This document shows, one piece after another, positions 1 to 7,764 of a stretch of DNA of 64,000 nt. The notes under the pieces are model-generated. The model did not search any database and was not told the origin of the DNA. It saw only the letters and a program-made list of their open reading frames with translations. The DNA comes from Flagellimonas sp. S3867. GTDB lineage: Bacteria; Bacteroidota; Bacteroidia; Flavobacteriales; Flavobacteriaceae. Location: NCBI RefSeq assembly GCF_014698935.1, contig NZ_JACVMN010000001.1, forward strand, positions 1,364,001 through 1,428,000. The letters run 5' to 3'. The stretch's first letter is position 1. Each line of letters starts with the position of its first letter. A program made the position numbers and the translations under genes.

Positions 1-399
1 ATATCTTAAAATATTGAATATCAGTATTTAACATATAATTGGGGGTATGTTACACAAATTACGGGTATCTTTGTGAAGTTAAAATTCAGAAAGCCCAGAT
101 TCATTTAGTCTTACCCAATTCTCGATTTATTTTCAGCTCTCTTCATTTTTTTAAAGCAATAGTGCAAAAAACATATTAAGCTAAACGTAGGGGTAGCGAA
201 TGTGGTCGGGATACAGTTTTCACAATAAGACAAGTCTTCACCATTAGATTTTCTCCACGTACCTCAAGTTTTTTATGCTTATCCAAGATTCTTATGCCTT
301 AGGCTAGAGAGGATTCAAAACAAAATTAGAAGTAGTATCAAAAACCCAAAATTTTCAAAAAGAACAAACACTGATTTCTCAAGGACATTAAGAAAGAGG
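1..399. other. Intergenic leader upstream of the desaturase
   Basis: No convincing gene is seen on either strand. A Bacteroidota-type promoter could lie at its left end: TTG at 39-41 and TATCTTTG (fits TAnnTTTG) at 66-73. The 24-base spacing is slightly long for the class, and the distance to the desaturase would imply a leader of about 320 nt. The promoter is a guess from consensus only. Confidence 0.3.
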
Positions 400-1449
400 G
401 TGAACAATTATTTCAAAACAAACAACATCAGTAAGTATGCCAACAAAAGCATGATCACAAAGACCATGACAATGCTTACCTTGTTCTTCGCTCCATTGGT
501 CATGATTAATATTGGCCTTGTGTCCAGTCCATGGCTTCTTTTTATGCTGTACATCACAAGTGGAATTGGAATGGCGGGAATTGGAATGGGCATCATGCAT
601 GATGCCATACATGGCTCGTATTCCAAACATCAAAAAGTAAACAGGTACTTGGGCTACACCATGAACCTGATCGGCGCAAACGCCACAGTTTGGAAAATCC
701 AACACAATGTACTCCACCATACTTATACGAATATAGAAGGAGCGGATGACGATATAAATACGCCCTTTTTTCTACGTTTCTCACCCCATGCCCAAAAAAA
801 TAGGCTGCACAGGTTTCAACATTTGTATGTATGGTTCTTCTACGGTCTGTCGACAATTTCATGGGTCACAGCCAAAGATTTCATCCGACTTTTCCGTTAT
901 AGGAAGATGGGGTTCCTCGATAAAAAGAATGAATTTAGAAATGAAATAATAATGATAGCCGGCTGGAAACTATTGTACTATTCCTATGCCTTAATCATAC
1001 CATTGTTACTAGTACCCCTGGCTCCATGGATAATCATCTTGGCATTTCTGAGTATGCACCTTGTAACTGGTCTTTTGATCAGTATTGTCTTCCAAGTGGC
1101 ACATATTATGCCCAGTACCGAATTTCCCTTACCGGATAAAGATGGGACGATTGAAGGTGATTGGTATGCACACCAGTTGGCAACCACCACCAATTTTTCA
1201 CCCAAAAGCCGGTTTTTCTCATGGTTGATTGGAGGGTTGAACTATCAAATAGAACATCACTTGTTGCCAAATATCTGTCACATACATTATAAAAAAATAT
1301 CAGGTATAGTTGCTCAAACCGCTAGGGAATATGGGATACCCTATCATACAAAAAAAACATTTGCTGCTGCCATTGCGGATCATATTGGAATTTTGCGCAA
1401 GTTGGGGAAAATGCAGCCCATTCCTACACAATCAAATCTCAATTTCTAA
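400..1449 (+). CDS. Membrane fatty acid desaturase
   Basis: This is a 349-residue membrane desaturase that would introduce a double bond into acyl chains at the cytoplasmic membrane using a di-iron centre. The three histidine boxes are visible: HDAIH at residue 67, HNVLHH at 102 and QIEHH at 283. Glutamine opening the third box is typical of the front-end/acyl-lipid desaturase branch rather than the classic delta-9 enzymes. Hydrophobic stretches at about 25-65 and 185-230 fit the usual four membrane helices. The start is GTG at 400, directly after a purine-rich AAGAAAGAG; an alternative ATG lies at 451. It is followed after 73 bases by a cold-shock gene with a terminator only after that gene, so the two may be co-transcribed in a low-temperature response. 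Regiospecificity cannot be read from sequence. Confidence 0.9.
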   Translation: MNNYFKTNNISKYANKSMITKTMTMLTLFFAPLVMINIGLVSSPWLLFMLYITSGIGMAGIGMGIMHDAIHGSYSKHQKVNRYLGYTMNLIGANATVWKIQHNVLHHTYTNIEGADDDINTPFFLRFSPHAQKNRLHRFQHLYVWFFYGLSTISWVTAKDFIRLFRYRKMGFLDKKNEFRNEIIMIAGWKLLYYSYALIIPLLLVPLAPWIIILAFLSMHLVTGLLISIVFQVAHIMPSTEFPLPDKDGTIEGDWYAHQLATTTNFSPKSRFFSWLIGGLNYQIEHHLLPNICHIHYKKISGIVAQTAREYGIPYHTKKTFAAAIADHIGILRKLGKMQPIPTQSNLNF

Positions 1450-1522
1450 GACAATAAAGTGAAGAACAATGAATATTATAATACAAACATTAAATAAAAT
1501 AGTAAACAATAAATATAAAGTA

Positions 1523-1717
1523 ATGCAAGAAGGAACAGTAAAATTTTTTAATAACGCCAAGGGATTTGGCTTTATCAAACCAGCAGATTCAGAAGAAGAT
1601 GTTTTTGTACACCAGAGTGGCCTTATCGATGAAATTCGCGAGAACGACAACGTGAAATTCACAGTGGAAAGAGGTGAAAAGGGAATGAACGCAGTCAATG
1701 TAGAATTGGTCAAATAA
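1523..1717 (+). CDS. CspA-family cold-shock protein
   Basis: This is a 64-residue single cold-shock domain, an OB-fold RNA/DNA chaperone that melts secondary structure in mRNA. RNP-1 is seen as KGFGFI and RNP-2 as VFVHQS, and the domain begins MQEGTVKFF as in canonical members. The reading frame is open upstream to an ATG at 1469, but the extra 18 residues are low-complexity and unlike the family, so the ATG at 1523 was chosen. The gene lies downstream of the desaturase on the same strand and ends in a strong hairpin terminator. The AT-rich 73-base spacer could act as a temperature-sensitive leader, which is inference. Confidence 0.93.
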   Translation: MQEGTVKFFNNAKGFGFIKPADSEEDVFVHQSGLIDEIRENDNVKFTVERGEKGMNAVNVELVK

Positions 1718-1739
1718 TCTCTTATTTTCCAGAATAGTT

Positions 1740-1768
1740 AAAATGCCATCCTTTTAGGATGGCATTTT
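1740..1768. terminator. Rho-independent terminator after the cold-shock gene
   Basis: A perfect 12-bp stem is formed by AAAATGCCATCC (1740-1751) and GGATGGCATTTT (1757-1768) around a 5-base loop. The stem is A-rich on one side and T-rich on the other, so it can serve both the cold-shock gene and the convergent minus-strand gene ending at 1867. Confidence 0.85.
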
Positions 1769-1866
1769 AATTTTCGTTTGCTGTTTTCCCATTGTTAAAC
1801 AAGTTCCGGCTTATAAGTGGAACAAATCCTGGGGGGAAGAACTTGCCAATCTAATTAATTCATTCT

Positions 1867-2118
1867 TCAAAAGAATAAAAAAAACAGAAAAGCCAACAAA
1901 ACTGAAATAAGAAGAGTTGTTGAACTGAAAGTGCCATTCAGCCAGTTGTGTGCTAGTTTGCCCATAAGTTTCATTGGTGGGTCACCATAATAATTGTATT
2001 GGTGCTTTTCAATCATATGATATCTATATAGCCCTCTAATGATGCCCACTGTCATGTGAATAAACAATAGCATCATAATCATGGATTCCGTATTCAAATT
2101 CCCAGACATTCCCATCAT
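1867..2118 (-). CDS. Small membrane protein coupled to SPFH gene
   Basis: This is an 83-residue protein of no recognised family. It has a hydrophobic segment at about 12-30, a polar and basic middle with RGLYRYHMIEKHQYNYYGDPP, and a second very hydrophobic C-terminal segment (about 65-83, ending FFLFF), so two membrane helices are likely. Its ATG overlaps the TGA of the upstream SPFH gene (ATGA, 2115-2118), which implies translational coupling and probably a shared complex. Its function is unknown. Confidence 0.7.
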   Translation of the reverse strand: MMGMSGNLNTESMIMMLLFIHMTVGIIRGLYRYHMIEKHQYNYYGDPPMKLMGKLAHNWLNGTFSSTTLLISVLLAFLFFLFF

Positions 2119-2963
2119 TTATTTTTAATTGCATCACCCACACCAATAAAAGGAATTGCTCCAGCACCCGTTACCTCAGGTAAAATCCCGTTCCATTTTT
2201 CTATGGCCTTAAGATTTGCTTCAATCTTCCTGAGTTCAATAAGATCGGGTGAAATATTCATTTTTTGTAACCGTAATGCTTCGGCTTCGGCTGTTGCCGC
2301 GGCAATGGTCTGCTCTGCTTCAACCTTTATCCTATCCAAGTCCCTTTTTGCCTTTAGTGCATTTTGCTCTGCAGTTTGTTTTGCCTCAATGGCATCGGTA
2401 AAGGTTTGGGAAAAACTAAATGAGATAATCGAAAAGGCGTCAACCGATATGTTCGATGCCAGCAATCTTGAAGTGAGTGCTTGTTGCATTTCAGTACTCA
2501 CGGCCGGCCTCTTGGTAATCAATTCCTCTGCAGTATATCTGGCTGAAACAGCTTTCATTACTTCTTGAATGGCAGGGTCGATGATACGCTCCTTAAATTT
2601 CACCCCAATTGTTTGATAAACCAAGTTAGCTTTATTGGGTATGATGTGATAATTGAGGGCCACGGATAAATCCACATCCTGCAAATCAGATGAAGAAGAA
2701 GCTGCATCTGTCATCGCCTTTTGAATTTTCACGTCCATTAGAATGACGGTCTGTACAATTGGTATTTTGAAATGGATTCCCTCATTCAACACGTTCTCCT
2801 GCACGGCACCAAAATTCTGGACAACTCCTCGCTCACCTGCACCAATCTGAACCCATGGTTTAAATGCAAACAGTAATGTTATCAATGCACCAATAATGAA
2901 CAGATTTCTCCATTGACCTTTTTTCAGTATGTTCTTTATGTCGCCCATAGGGTCATTATCCAT
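2115..2963 (-). CDS. Prohibitin-like SPFH/band 7 protein
   Basis: This protein of about 282 residues belongs to the SPFH (stomatin/prohibitin/flotillin/HflK) superfamily, which forms large ring or cage scaffolds at the membrane and often modulates proteases such as FtsH. An N-terminal membrane helix is followed by the SPFH domain (GERGVVQNFG... then GIHFKIPIVQ), then an alanine/glutamate-rich coiled coil (AEQNALKAKRDLDRIKVEAE), as in prohibitins. The frame is open to an ATG at 3020, but the extra 19 residues lack family character, so the ATG at 2963 is preferred. It is translationally coupled by ATGA to a small two-helix membrane protein downstream, a possible partner. The exact client is unknown. 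Confidence 0.88.
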   Translation of the reverse strand: MDNDPMGDIKNILKKGQWRNLFIIGALITLLFAFKPWVQIGAGERGVVQNFGAVQENVLNEGIHFKIPIVQTVILMDVKIQKAMTDAASSSSDLQDVDLSVALNYHIIPNKANLVYQTIGVKFKERIIDPAIQEVMKAVSARYTAEELITKRPAVSTEMQQALTSRLLASNISVDAFSIISFSFSQTFTDAIEAKQTAEQNALKAKRDLDRIKVEAEQTIAAATAEAEALRLQKMNISPDLIELRKIEANLKAIEKWNGILPEVTGAGAIPFIGVGDAIKNK

Positions 2964-3444
2964 AGTAATCAGGTTTAATTCTAAAGGTAGGATTTCATGT
3001 ATCCAAGCATGTTGTACCAATCCAAGACAATCTTACATAAATCACACATTGTAAAGTGGGGATATGAAGCTATTCACCTTGAGACTGGCTGCTTAAAAGT
3101 TTGCTGTCTTAAAAAAGAGGTGATTTCCGAACAAAAGAAAGCAATGGGTCATTTCGCCCCTAGCGGAGACTTTTTTTGAACCCAAAGGGCATTTTAGCTT
3201 CAATAAGGCGTTCTAAGAGTGAGCTACAGTTATCTGGGACAATGGACTTTGGAAGAGTTCTCTCGACAGGTGAGCAGAGTCGGAATTAAAAAACCTTAAA
3301 TAACTTGTATAACCAGTTTATAAGGGTTATTGTCGTGTTAAACTTACCTTAATCATGTTACGTTAGACTATCTTTACGTCTTATAAGATGTGTAGATAAG
3401 GGTGCGTATTGCGCCCGTCACAATAAGTAAATAGAGAAGGAATA
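2964..3444. other. Intergenic region with no clear gene
   Basis: No ORF here resembles a known protein; the open frames at 2997-3179 (+) and 3418-3633 (-) have poor composition and no recognisable motif. A GTG-initiated 26-codon frame around 3220-3300 is also visible but unsupported. An imperfect GC-rich hairpin, GGGTGCG/TGCGCCC, lies near 3400-3416. The stretch differs in feel from its surroundings and might hold remnants or a small RNA. Confidence 0.3.
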
Positions 3445-3567
3445 ATGAAGCAGACAAAAAAAGGACCTGGAGACAGCAACATTGTTTTTGACAGGCCATT
3501 GGCTCGTCATGAGAGCTGGAAAAATAGCCGTAGGCATACTGCCTTGAAGCTCATACGGTTTTCTTAA
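3445..3567 (+). CDS. Putative 40-residue basic protein
   Basis: This is a short ORF beginning MKQTKKGPGDSNIVFDRP and rich in Lys/Arg/His. It was found by reading the sequence between a plausible ribosome-binding site, AGAAGGA (about 6 bases before the ATG), and a strong terminator starting 16 bases after its stop. A purine-rich site is unusual for this phylum, which makes the arrangement stand out. No family is recognised. It could equally be part of a small non-coding RNA ending at the same terminator. Confidence 0.35.
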   Translation: MKQTKKGPGDSNIVFDRPLARHESWKNSRRHTALKLIRFS

Positions 3568-3582
3568 GAACCAGAAATATTT

Positions 3583-3607
3583 AAAAAGGGGCGAAAGCCC
3601 TTTTTTT
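3583..3607. terminator. Bidirectional rho-independent terminator
   Basis: An A5 run, GGGGC, a GAAA tetraloop, GCCC and a T7 run follow one another. The stable GNRA-type loop with A and T tracts on both sides suits termination from both strands: a short transcript on the plus strand and the dipeptidase operon (ending at 3665) on the minus strand. Confidence 0.85.
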
Positions 3608-3664
3608 AGTAATTGTGCCATTGATCGATACACACCGTTACTTTTAACAACCTATCAACACAAT

Positions 3665-4339
3665 TTAGGTTATCGGCCCATAAATGGCAAACTCCTTTTC
3701 TTTTTCAATGGCCCAAATGGTATTACCATAATCAAAATGCCAATACTCCTTTAGGTCACATACAAAATCTTCATCTTCAAATAAATTAATCAGCAGGGCT
3801 CTATTTTTCTTCGCTTCGGGACTAATACCCGGATAGTAGGGATAGCACTTTTTTGAAAGGTCAATCTCTAATCCGTTGTTGGTGCCAAAATTCATTACAC
3901 AATCTTCGATCTTATCATAGATCAAAGCGTCCACTGCACCGCCGGTCACATGCATGGACTTTGTAGAGGGAGCGATGAAATAACTAATGATTTTTTTAAT
4001 ATCGCCATCCGATTTTTCTGGATATTTTTTTTTAAAGGAAGCAAATGTAATCTCCCAAAGAAGTCGTTGATGTTCAAAAGACCTCCAAGTGGAGCGAATT
4101 ATCAGAATTTTATCTTGCTGGTCCAATACTTTGCTGATTCGGCCTATTTTTTCGATAATAGCTTCCCGGACCAAGTATTGATAATCTTCCAAAATTGATG
4201 GTTCAAAAATCAAATTAAAATTCGTGTCCAGCAAACTCACCAGTTGTGAATGATTTTCTCGAATCCAAATAGAGGGGACTAAAAGTTTATGCTGAAGGTC
4301 TTTTGTCTCGATCGCGTCACAGTATGCTTGCACATTCAT
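3665..4339 (-). CDS. D-Ala-D-Ala dipeptidase, VanX/DdpX type (M15D)
   Basis: This zinc peptidase of about 224 residues is predicted to cleave the D-Ala-D-Ala dipeptide. The M15 signature SxHxxGxAxD is present as SMHVTGGAVD (residues 128-137 from this start) and the second zinc/catalytic motif ExWH as EYWH (198-201). STWRS at about 83 matches the conserved Arg region. No signal peptide is visible, so it acts in the cytoplasm, consistent with a catabolic DdpX-like role rather than cell-wall processing outside. The ATG at 4339 was chosen; an ATG at 4378 would extend it by 13 residues deeper into the upstream gene. It overlaps the racemase gene by 23 bases and is last in a three-gene unit. There are no vanA/vanH-like genes nearby, so glycopeptide resistance is not implied. 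Confidence 0.85.
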   Translation of the reverse strand: MNVQAYCDAIETKDLQHKLLVPSIWIRENHSQLVSLLDTNFNLIFEPSILEDYQYLVREAIIEKIGRISKVLDQQDKILIIRSTWRSFEHQRLLWEITFASFKKKYPEKSDGDIKKIISYFIAPSTKSMHVTGGAVDALIYDKIEDCVMNFGTNNGLEIDLSKKCYPYYPGISPEAKKNRALLINLFEDEDFVCDLKEYWHFDYGNTIWAIEKEKEFAIYGPIT

Positions 4340-5402
4340 ATAGGTTGATCGTGTTTTTTGAAATGTTTGGGGTGCCAAATGCCCTTAATAGCGCACAATA
4401 ATTGAGGTCGAAGGCTACGGTATCACCCACTTTTAAACTTGTTTCGGTATTATCTATCAACATGTGATCACTACTAGCACCCAACACAATTATTTTTTGT
4501 TTTGGAGTAATTCCTGAAATCATGACATCTTGCATTCCAATCGCGAGAACTGCCCTATCCATCAAGCCTTTGTTCTCAAACTTAGGGGTATCACCATTCG
4601 CATTTTGATATAATTCCCCATAGGGTTGTGATGGTTTTCGTTTTGCTTCGATAACCTCGGCCAGTAAAGTAAAGATATCTGTAAAAAGTCCTGGTATCGG
4701 TTTTCTACAAAGTGCTTCCCTACCTAAAAAAATAGATTCGCCCAATCGTAAGCTATTTATTCTGCCCACATCTTTTGAAGACTTAAACCAGTTGTAATTT
4801 GCAGAGTTTCCGCCGGACACCATTGCTAGGGTAATTTTGAATTTTTCTTCCAAACGCATAGCTATTGAAGACAACTGGTTCATTTTGTCTGCATCAGGGC
4901 TTATTCCGCCAAAGCATGCAAGATTCGTTCCTATGCCTACCAAGGCCAGGCCTTCCAAGTTTAGCACTTCTTTTACAATGGCACTCATTTCCGAGGGCAT
5001 AATCCCTTCCCGTAAGTCTCCAAGCTCCACCATAAGAACAACCTTATGTATGATATGGTTTCTTAATGCATATTCCGAAAGTTTTTTTAGAACTATCAAT
5101 TCAGAATTTAGACTTATGTGCGTATGGATAACTACGTCCTCTACCTGACTGAGTGCAGGTGTTCTGAGCAATAGGTATTGCGCCCGAATACCCGCTTTGC
5201 GCATTTTTATAATATTCGAAATTCTAGAGTCTGCCAGAACTTCAATACCATTTTTGACCAAGATGTCAGCAATTATTGGGTTGCCCCCAATCACTTTGGT
5301 TACTCCTATTATATCGATTCCCTTAGAACCATAGAGCGTTTTCAACTGTTGTATATTATGGGCAATTTTTCCTAAGTCTATATCTATCCTAGGAAGATTC
5401 AA
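4317..5402 (-). CDS. Alanine/ornithine racemase-family PLP enzyme
   Basis: This 361-residue fold-type III PLP enzyme belongs to the alanine racemase N-terminal family, closest in pattern to the ornithine racemase/YhfX group. The PLP lysine is K36 in GVTKVIGG. A second landmark is the barrel segment VGIGTNLACFGG, followed by SGGNSANYNW and the phosphate-binding-type RLGESIFLG. A C-terminal beta domain is present (VGDTVAFDLNYCALL). It would interconvert L- and D-forms of an amino acid; the substrate is not determined. The start codon is TTG at 5402, which overlaps the TGA of the DUF1611 gene (TTGA), with AAAGAGAGAG upstream. No in-frame ATG lies nearby. Confidence 0.85.
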   Translation of the reverse strand: MNLPRIDIDLGKIAHNIQQLKTLYGSKGIDIIGVTKVIGGNPIIADILVKNGIEVLADSRISNIIKMRKAGIRAQYLLLRTPALSQVEDVVIHTHISLNSELIVLKKLSEYALRNHIIHKVVLMVELGDLREGIMPSEMSAIVKEVLNLEGLALVGIGTNLACFGGISPDADKMNQLSSIAMRLEEKFKITLAMVSGGNSANYNWFKSSKDVGRINSLRLGESIFLGREALCRKPIPGLFTDIFTLLAEVIEAKRKPSQPYGELYQNANGDTPKFENKGLMDRAVLAIGMQDVMISGITPKQKIIVLGASSDHMLIDNTETSLKVGDTVAFDLNYCALLRAFGTPNISKNTINLYECASIL

Positions 5403-6478
5403 ACCAACACCGACTCTCTCTTTAACTCTGGAAATGTTTTGACCAACTCCTTTACCAGTTTATCACATCCGTGTATCAGGACATCTGCAACTGGCAGATT
5501 ATATTCTGATTCATACTCCTCTACGATTTGGTTCACTTCAGCAGGGGTCATTTTTTCATGGTTAATGGTGATTGCTATGACCTTTGATTTGGAGAATATT
5601 TCTATCATTTCAATCTCCTCTACCAAATCCAACAATGGGATTTTGGGATAGTCACAATAGTTTTTTCGTTTTGGAGGATGCTGTATGATTATTGCATCCG
5701 GCATTGCACCACGAATAATGGCACTTGAGGAAGTAAATGCAGGATGACTTAATGCACCCTGGCCTTCAACAACGATGACCTCAGGTTCTTCTTGCTCATA
5801 GGCATTTAAGATGGCGTTTTCAACTTCGCCGGTAGCAAACCCTGATGTTAAGACATCTATGGCAACTCCGTATTTGGAGCCTTGGAGCAAGCCTGTCTGA
5901 CCAGTGGTCACAAAGACGGCGTTCAGACCTTCATTCCGTAAGGCTTCCACTACTGCTAATGCGGTAGTTCTTTTGCCCACCGCACAGTCCGTTCCCATTA
6001 CCGTAATTATCGGAACCTTTACTTCTTGAATGCGTCCCGAAAAATTATGGAGGTCTTCACGTTTTGGTGGTTTCCTAACATCCAGTATAGTTACTCCATA
6101 ATTGCGAGCCATACGGGTAAATTGGGTATTCTCGTTAAAAAATTCAGGAAGACCGTTAACGATATTCATCCCACTTTTCATAGCGGTAAGAATAATTTCT
6201 TTTTGTTCATCGTTTAAAAAGGAAGCGAGCGGGGCAATACCATAGATAAAATATTTCGGAATAGTGCTTAATTCTTCTAGGGCAAGTGCTATACTTTCGA
6301 AAATGGGAATGGCATTTTTTACTCCATCAAGATATTCTCCCGCATCCTGACCAGCCTTCGAACTATCGATAACCCCAACAATATCATAGGTCTCCGATTG
6401 TCGAATAAGTCCATTGGCCACTTTACCGTCAATACGGCCAAATTCATTTTCGCAATAAATTAAAGCCTTAGCTCTCAT
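5399..6478 (-). CDS. DUF1611 protein, DgcN-like
   Basis: This 359-residue protein of the DUF1611 family has an N-terminal Rossmann-like domain (about 1-150) and a C-terminal P-loop domain with GTDCAVGKRTT at 162-172 and a Walker-B-like VIVVEGQGAL. In marine bacteria, DgcN of this family is the N-acetyltransferase that starts D-glutamate catabolism (known for the family); other members are uncharacterised. Here it heads a unit with a racemase and a D-Ala-D-Ala dipeptidase, which supports a role in D-amino-acid metabolism. The usual DgcA dehydrogenase partner is not in the window, so the exact reaction is inference. Confidence 0.8.
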   Translation of the reverse strand: MRAKALIYCENEFGRIDGKVANGLIRQSETYDIVGVIDSSKAGQDAGEYLDGVKNAIPIFESIALALEELSTIPKYFIYGIAPLASFLNDEQKEIILTAMKSGMNIVNGLPEFFNENTQFTRMARNYGVTILDVRKPPKREDLHNFSGRIQEVKVPIITVMGTDCAVGKRTTALAVVEALRNEGLNAVFVTTGQTGLLQGSKYGVAIDVLTSGFATGEVENAILNAYEQEEPEVIVVEGQGALSHPAFTSSSAIIRGAMPDAIIIQHPPKRKNYCDYPKIPLLDLVEEIEMIEIFSKSKVIAITINHEKMTPAEVNQIVEEYESEYNLPVADVLIHGCDKLVKELVKTFPELKRESVLV

Positions 6479-6718
6479 AAGTTTTATTATTTAGTTGTCC
6501 GCATCGATAGTGCCACCTTCATAAGGTTTTAATTCCCTATCAAAACAAACCTGTTGATTATCGTTAGGTTGATTCTGAAGGGTTCAATAATAGATTCTGC
6601 GAGCATACAATCGCCCAATAAATACAATTGAAGTACTTACCTTAGCACATACTACCTCTCCTATTTCAAACCGTTTTGCCATTGTACCAATTCCCTATTA
6701 TACATTCATGCGCTATTG

Positions 6719-7048
6719 TTAGTCCTTTATAGTAGTACAAATCATCTTGAATTTATGATTTGCTTCTATTGAACTGTTGGAATGCCCTGGTATAATTATC
6801 GAGTCTCCTTTTTGCATAAAGGTGGAGTTATCATTGATAACTACTTCCGCTTTACCGTCAATTATGTAAATAAAACGTGAAAAAGGGGATTTCTCATAAG
6901 ATTGCACTTTGCCATAATCGAATACAAATGCCTGTATTACACAGTTGTTTTCGACCAATATGTTTTTTACCACTATCGTATTAGGAATATACTCTAGTAC
7001 ATCTACCAAGTTAAACTTCTTGGATTCTTCAAATTCATCATTTTCCAC
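6719..7048 (-). CDS. Small cupin-domain protein
   Basis: This is a 109-residue single-domain cupin with the beta-barrel pattern FSRFIYIIDGKAEVVIND followed by GDSIIIPGHSNSSIEA. The first cupin motif lacks the usual histidine pair, so metal binding is doubtful. The start is GTG at 7048; the same frame is open back to the stop of the upstream 38-residue gene, with no ATG available. It lies 39 bases downstream of that gene and may be co-transcribed. It is probably a sensor or small enzyme; the substrate is unknown. Confidence 0.7.
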   Translation of the reverse strand: MENDEFEESKKFNLVDVLEYIPNTIVVKNILVENNCVIQAFVFDYGKVQSYEKSPFSRFIYIIDGKAEVVINDNSTFMQKGDSIIIPGHSNSSIEANHKFKMICTTIKD

Positions 7049-7087
7049 GGTTGAGCAATAAGGTTTAATATGTTTTCCTTTTTCTTC

Positions 7088-7204
7088 TTATTCCGCTCTG
7101 TTTTTGGCATTCCGTTTTGCCCTTTTGGCGGCCTTTTTCTCTTTAGCCGTACTTGATGGTGCTGTTTTTCCTGATTTTTGTTTTCCTTCTTTTTCTCTCG
7201 ACAT
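7088..7204 (-). CDS. 38-residue Lys/Ala-rich basic protein
   Basis: This short ORF starts MSREKEGKQKSGKTAPS, continues into an AKEKKAAKRAKRNAKNRAE tail and ends at TAA. The composition (Lys, Arg, Ala, Ser; no hydrophobic core) and the clean frame resemble small disordered nucleic-acid-binding proteins that are frequent in Bacteroidota. The identification as a recurring family is from memory and should be checked. It sits directly upstream of the cupin gene on the same strand. Confidence 0.6.
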   Translation of the reverse strand: MSREKEGKQKSGKTAPSSTAKEKKAAKRAKRNAKNRAE

Positions 7205-7224
7205 AGTTTTTATTATTTATTGAT

Positions 7225-7293
7225 TTATAGAAGTGAAACGGCAATCACCAACATTATTAAAAAAAGCACAAAACAGATAGCGCATTTTCTCAT
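7225..7293 (-). CDS. Putative 22-residue membrane peptide
   Basis: A tiny frame starting MRKCAICFVLF is almost entirely hydrophobic after the Arg-Lys start, as expected for a single-helix membrane microprotein. It lies just upstream of the basic small-protein gene on the same strand. There is no homology evidence; random AT-rich sequence can also produce this. Confidence 0.25.
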   Translation of the reverse strand: MRKCAICFVLFLIMLVIAVSLL

Positions 7294-7382
7294 GGAGTAT
7301 AATTTATCATTGCTGCTTTCGATATAAATTTGCTTCGCAAAAACAATGGTTACGGCAATACCAGTCCTTTTGCCTTTTTACG

Positions 7383-7419
7383 AAAAAAGAGCAGTGTTTT
7401 TTAGTTCCTGCTCTTTTTT
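7383..7419. terminator. Bidirectional hairpin terminator
   Basis: Perfect 12-bp arms AAAAAAGAGCAG (7383-7394) and CTGCTCTTTTTT (7408-7419) surround a 13-base loop. The A and T tracts allow termination on both strands. On the minus strand it separates the 62-residue ORF and AraC gene from the small-protein/cupin genes. Confidence 0.85.
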
Positions 7420-7506
7420 GGGCTTTTAAATGATCTAAAAGCACTTAACAACAAATCAAATTTTCTTTCTCCTTTTGCAATGGTAATATTATTACATTGC
7501 CTTAAA

Positions 7507-7695
7507 TTATTCTTTGATTTTTATCAAATCTGGTTTTAGGTTTTTCTCCAATTCCTTCCACTTTGCAGTTTCTTGGCTTGTATTATCGAATACAGGCCTA
7601 AAGACATTTCTTAATTTTTTAAGAATATCGTAAACCAAATTGTTCTTTTCGAATATGTCCATGCATGTTGTATTAGTCCTGTTCATTAAAATCAT
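7507..7695 (-). CDS. Hypothetical 62-residue protein
   Basis: This is a short charged ORF with the segment DIFEKNNLVYDILKKLRNVF and a Lys/Glu-rich C-terminus (ELEKNLKPDLIKIKE). It lies on the same strand as, and 69 bases downstream of, the AraC gene, and the hairpin at 7383-7419 follows. No family is recognised. Possible starts are the ATGs at 7695, 7686 and 7662. Confidence 0.4.
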   Translation of the reverse strand: MILMNRTNTTCMDIFEKNNLVYDILKKLRNVFRPVFDNTSQETAKWKELEKNLKPDLIKIKE

Positions 7696-7764
7696 TACAG
7701 CGTGTAAAGATGCTACAGAATCATGGGGATTTTGCTATATAAATATTTGTGAACCTTACATATA

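Noticed and set aside
2203..2568. Antisense open frame inside the SPFH gene
   Set aside because: It is a mirror of the coiled-coil region with odd composition; the SPFH gene on the other strand has full family support.
3181..3420. Possible integron attC-like site (GTTAGAC core)
   Set aside because: Only a single short core was seen; no matching left half or array of similar sites.
3418..3633. Minus-strand open frame of 71 codons
   Set aside because: It spans the terminator hairpin at 3583-3607 and has no protein-like pattern; the terminator argues against coding through it.
3665..6478. Glycopeptide resistance cluster
   Set aside because: Only the VanX-type dipeptidase is present; there is no vanA/B ligase, vanH dehydrogenase or two-component system.
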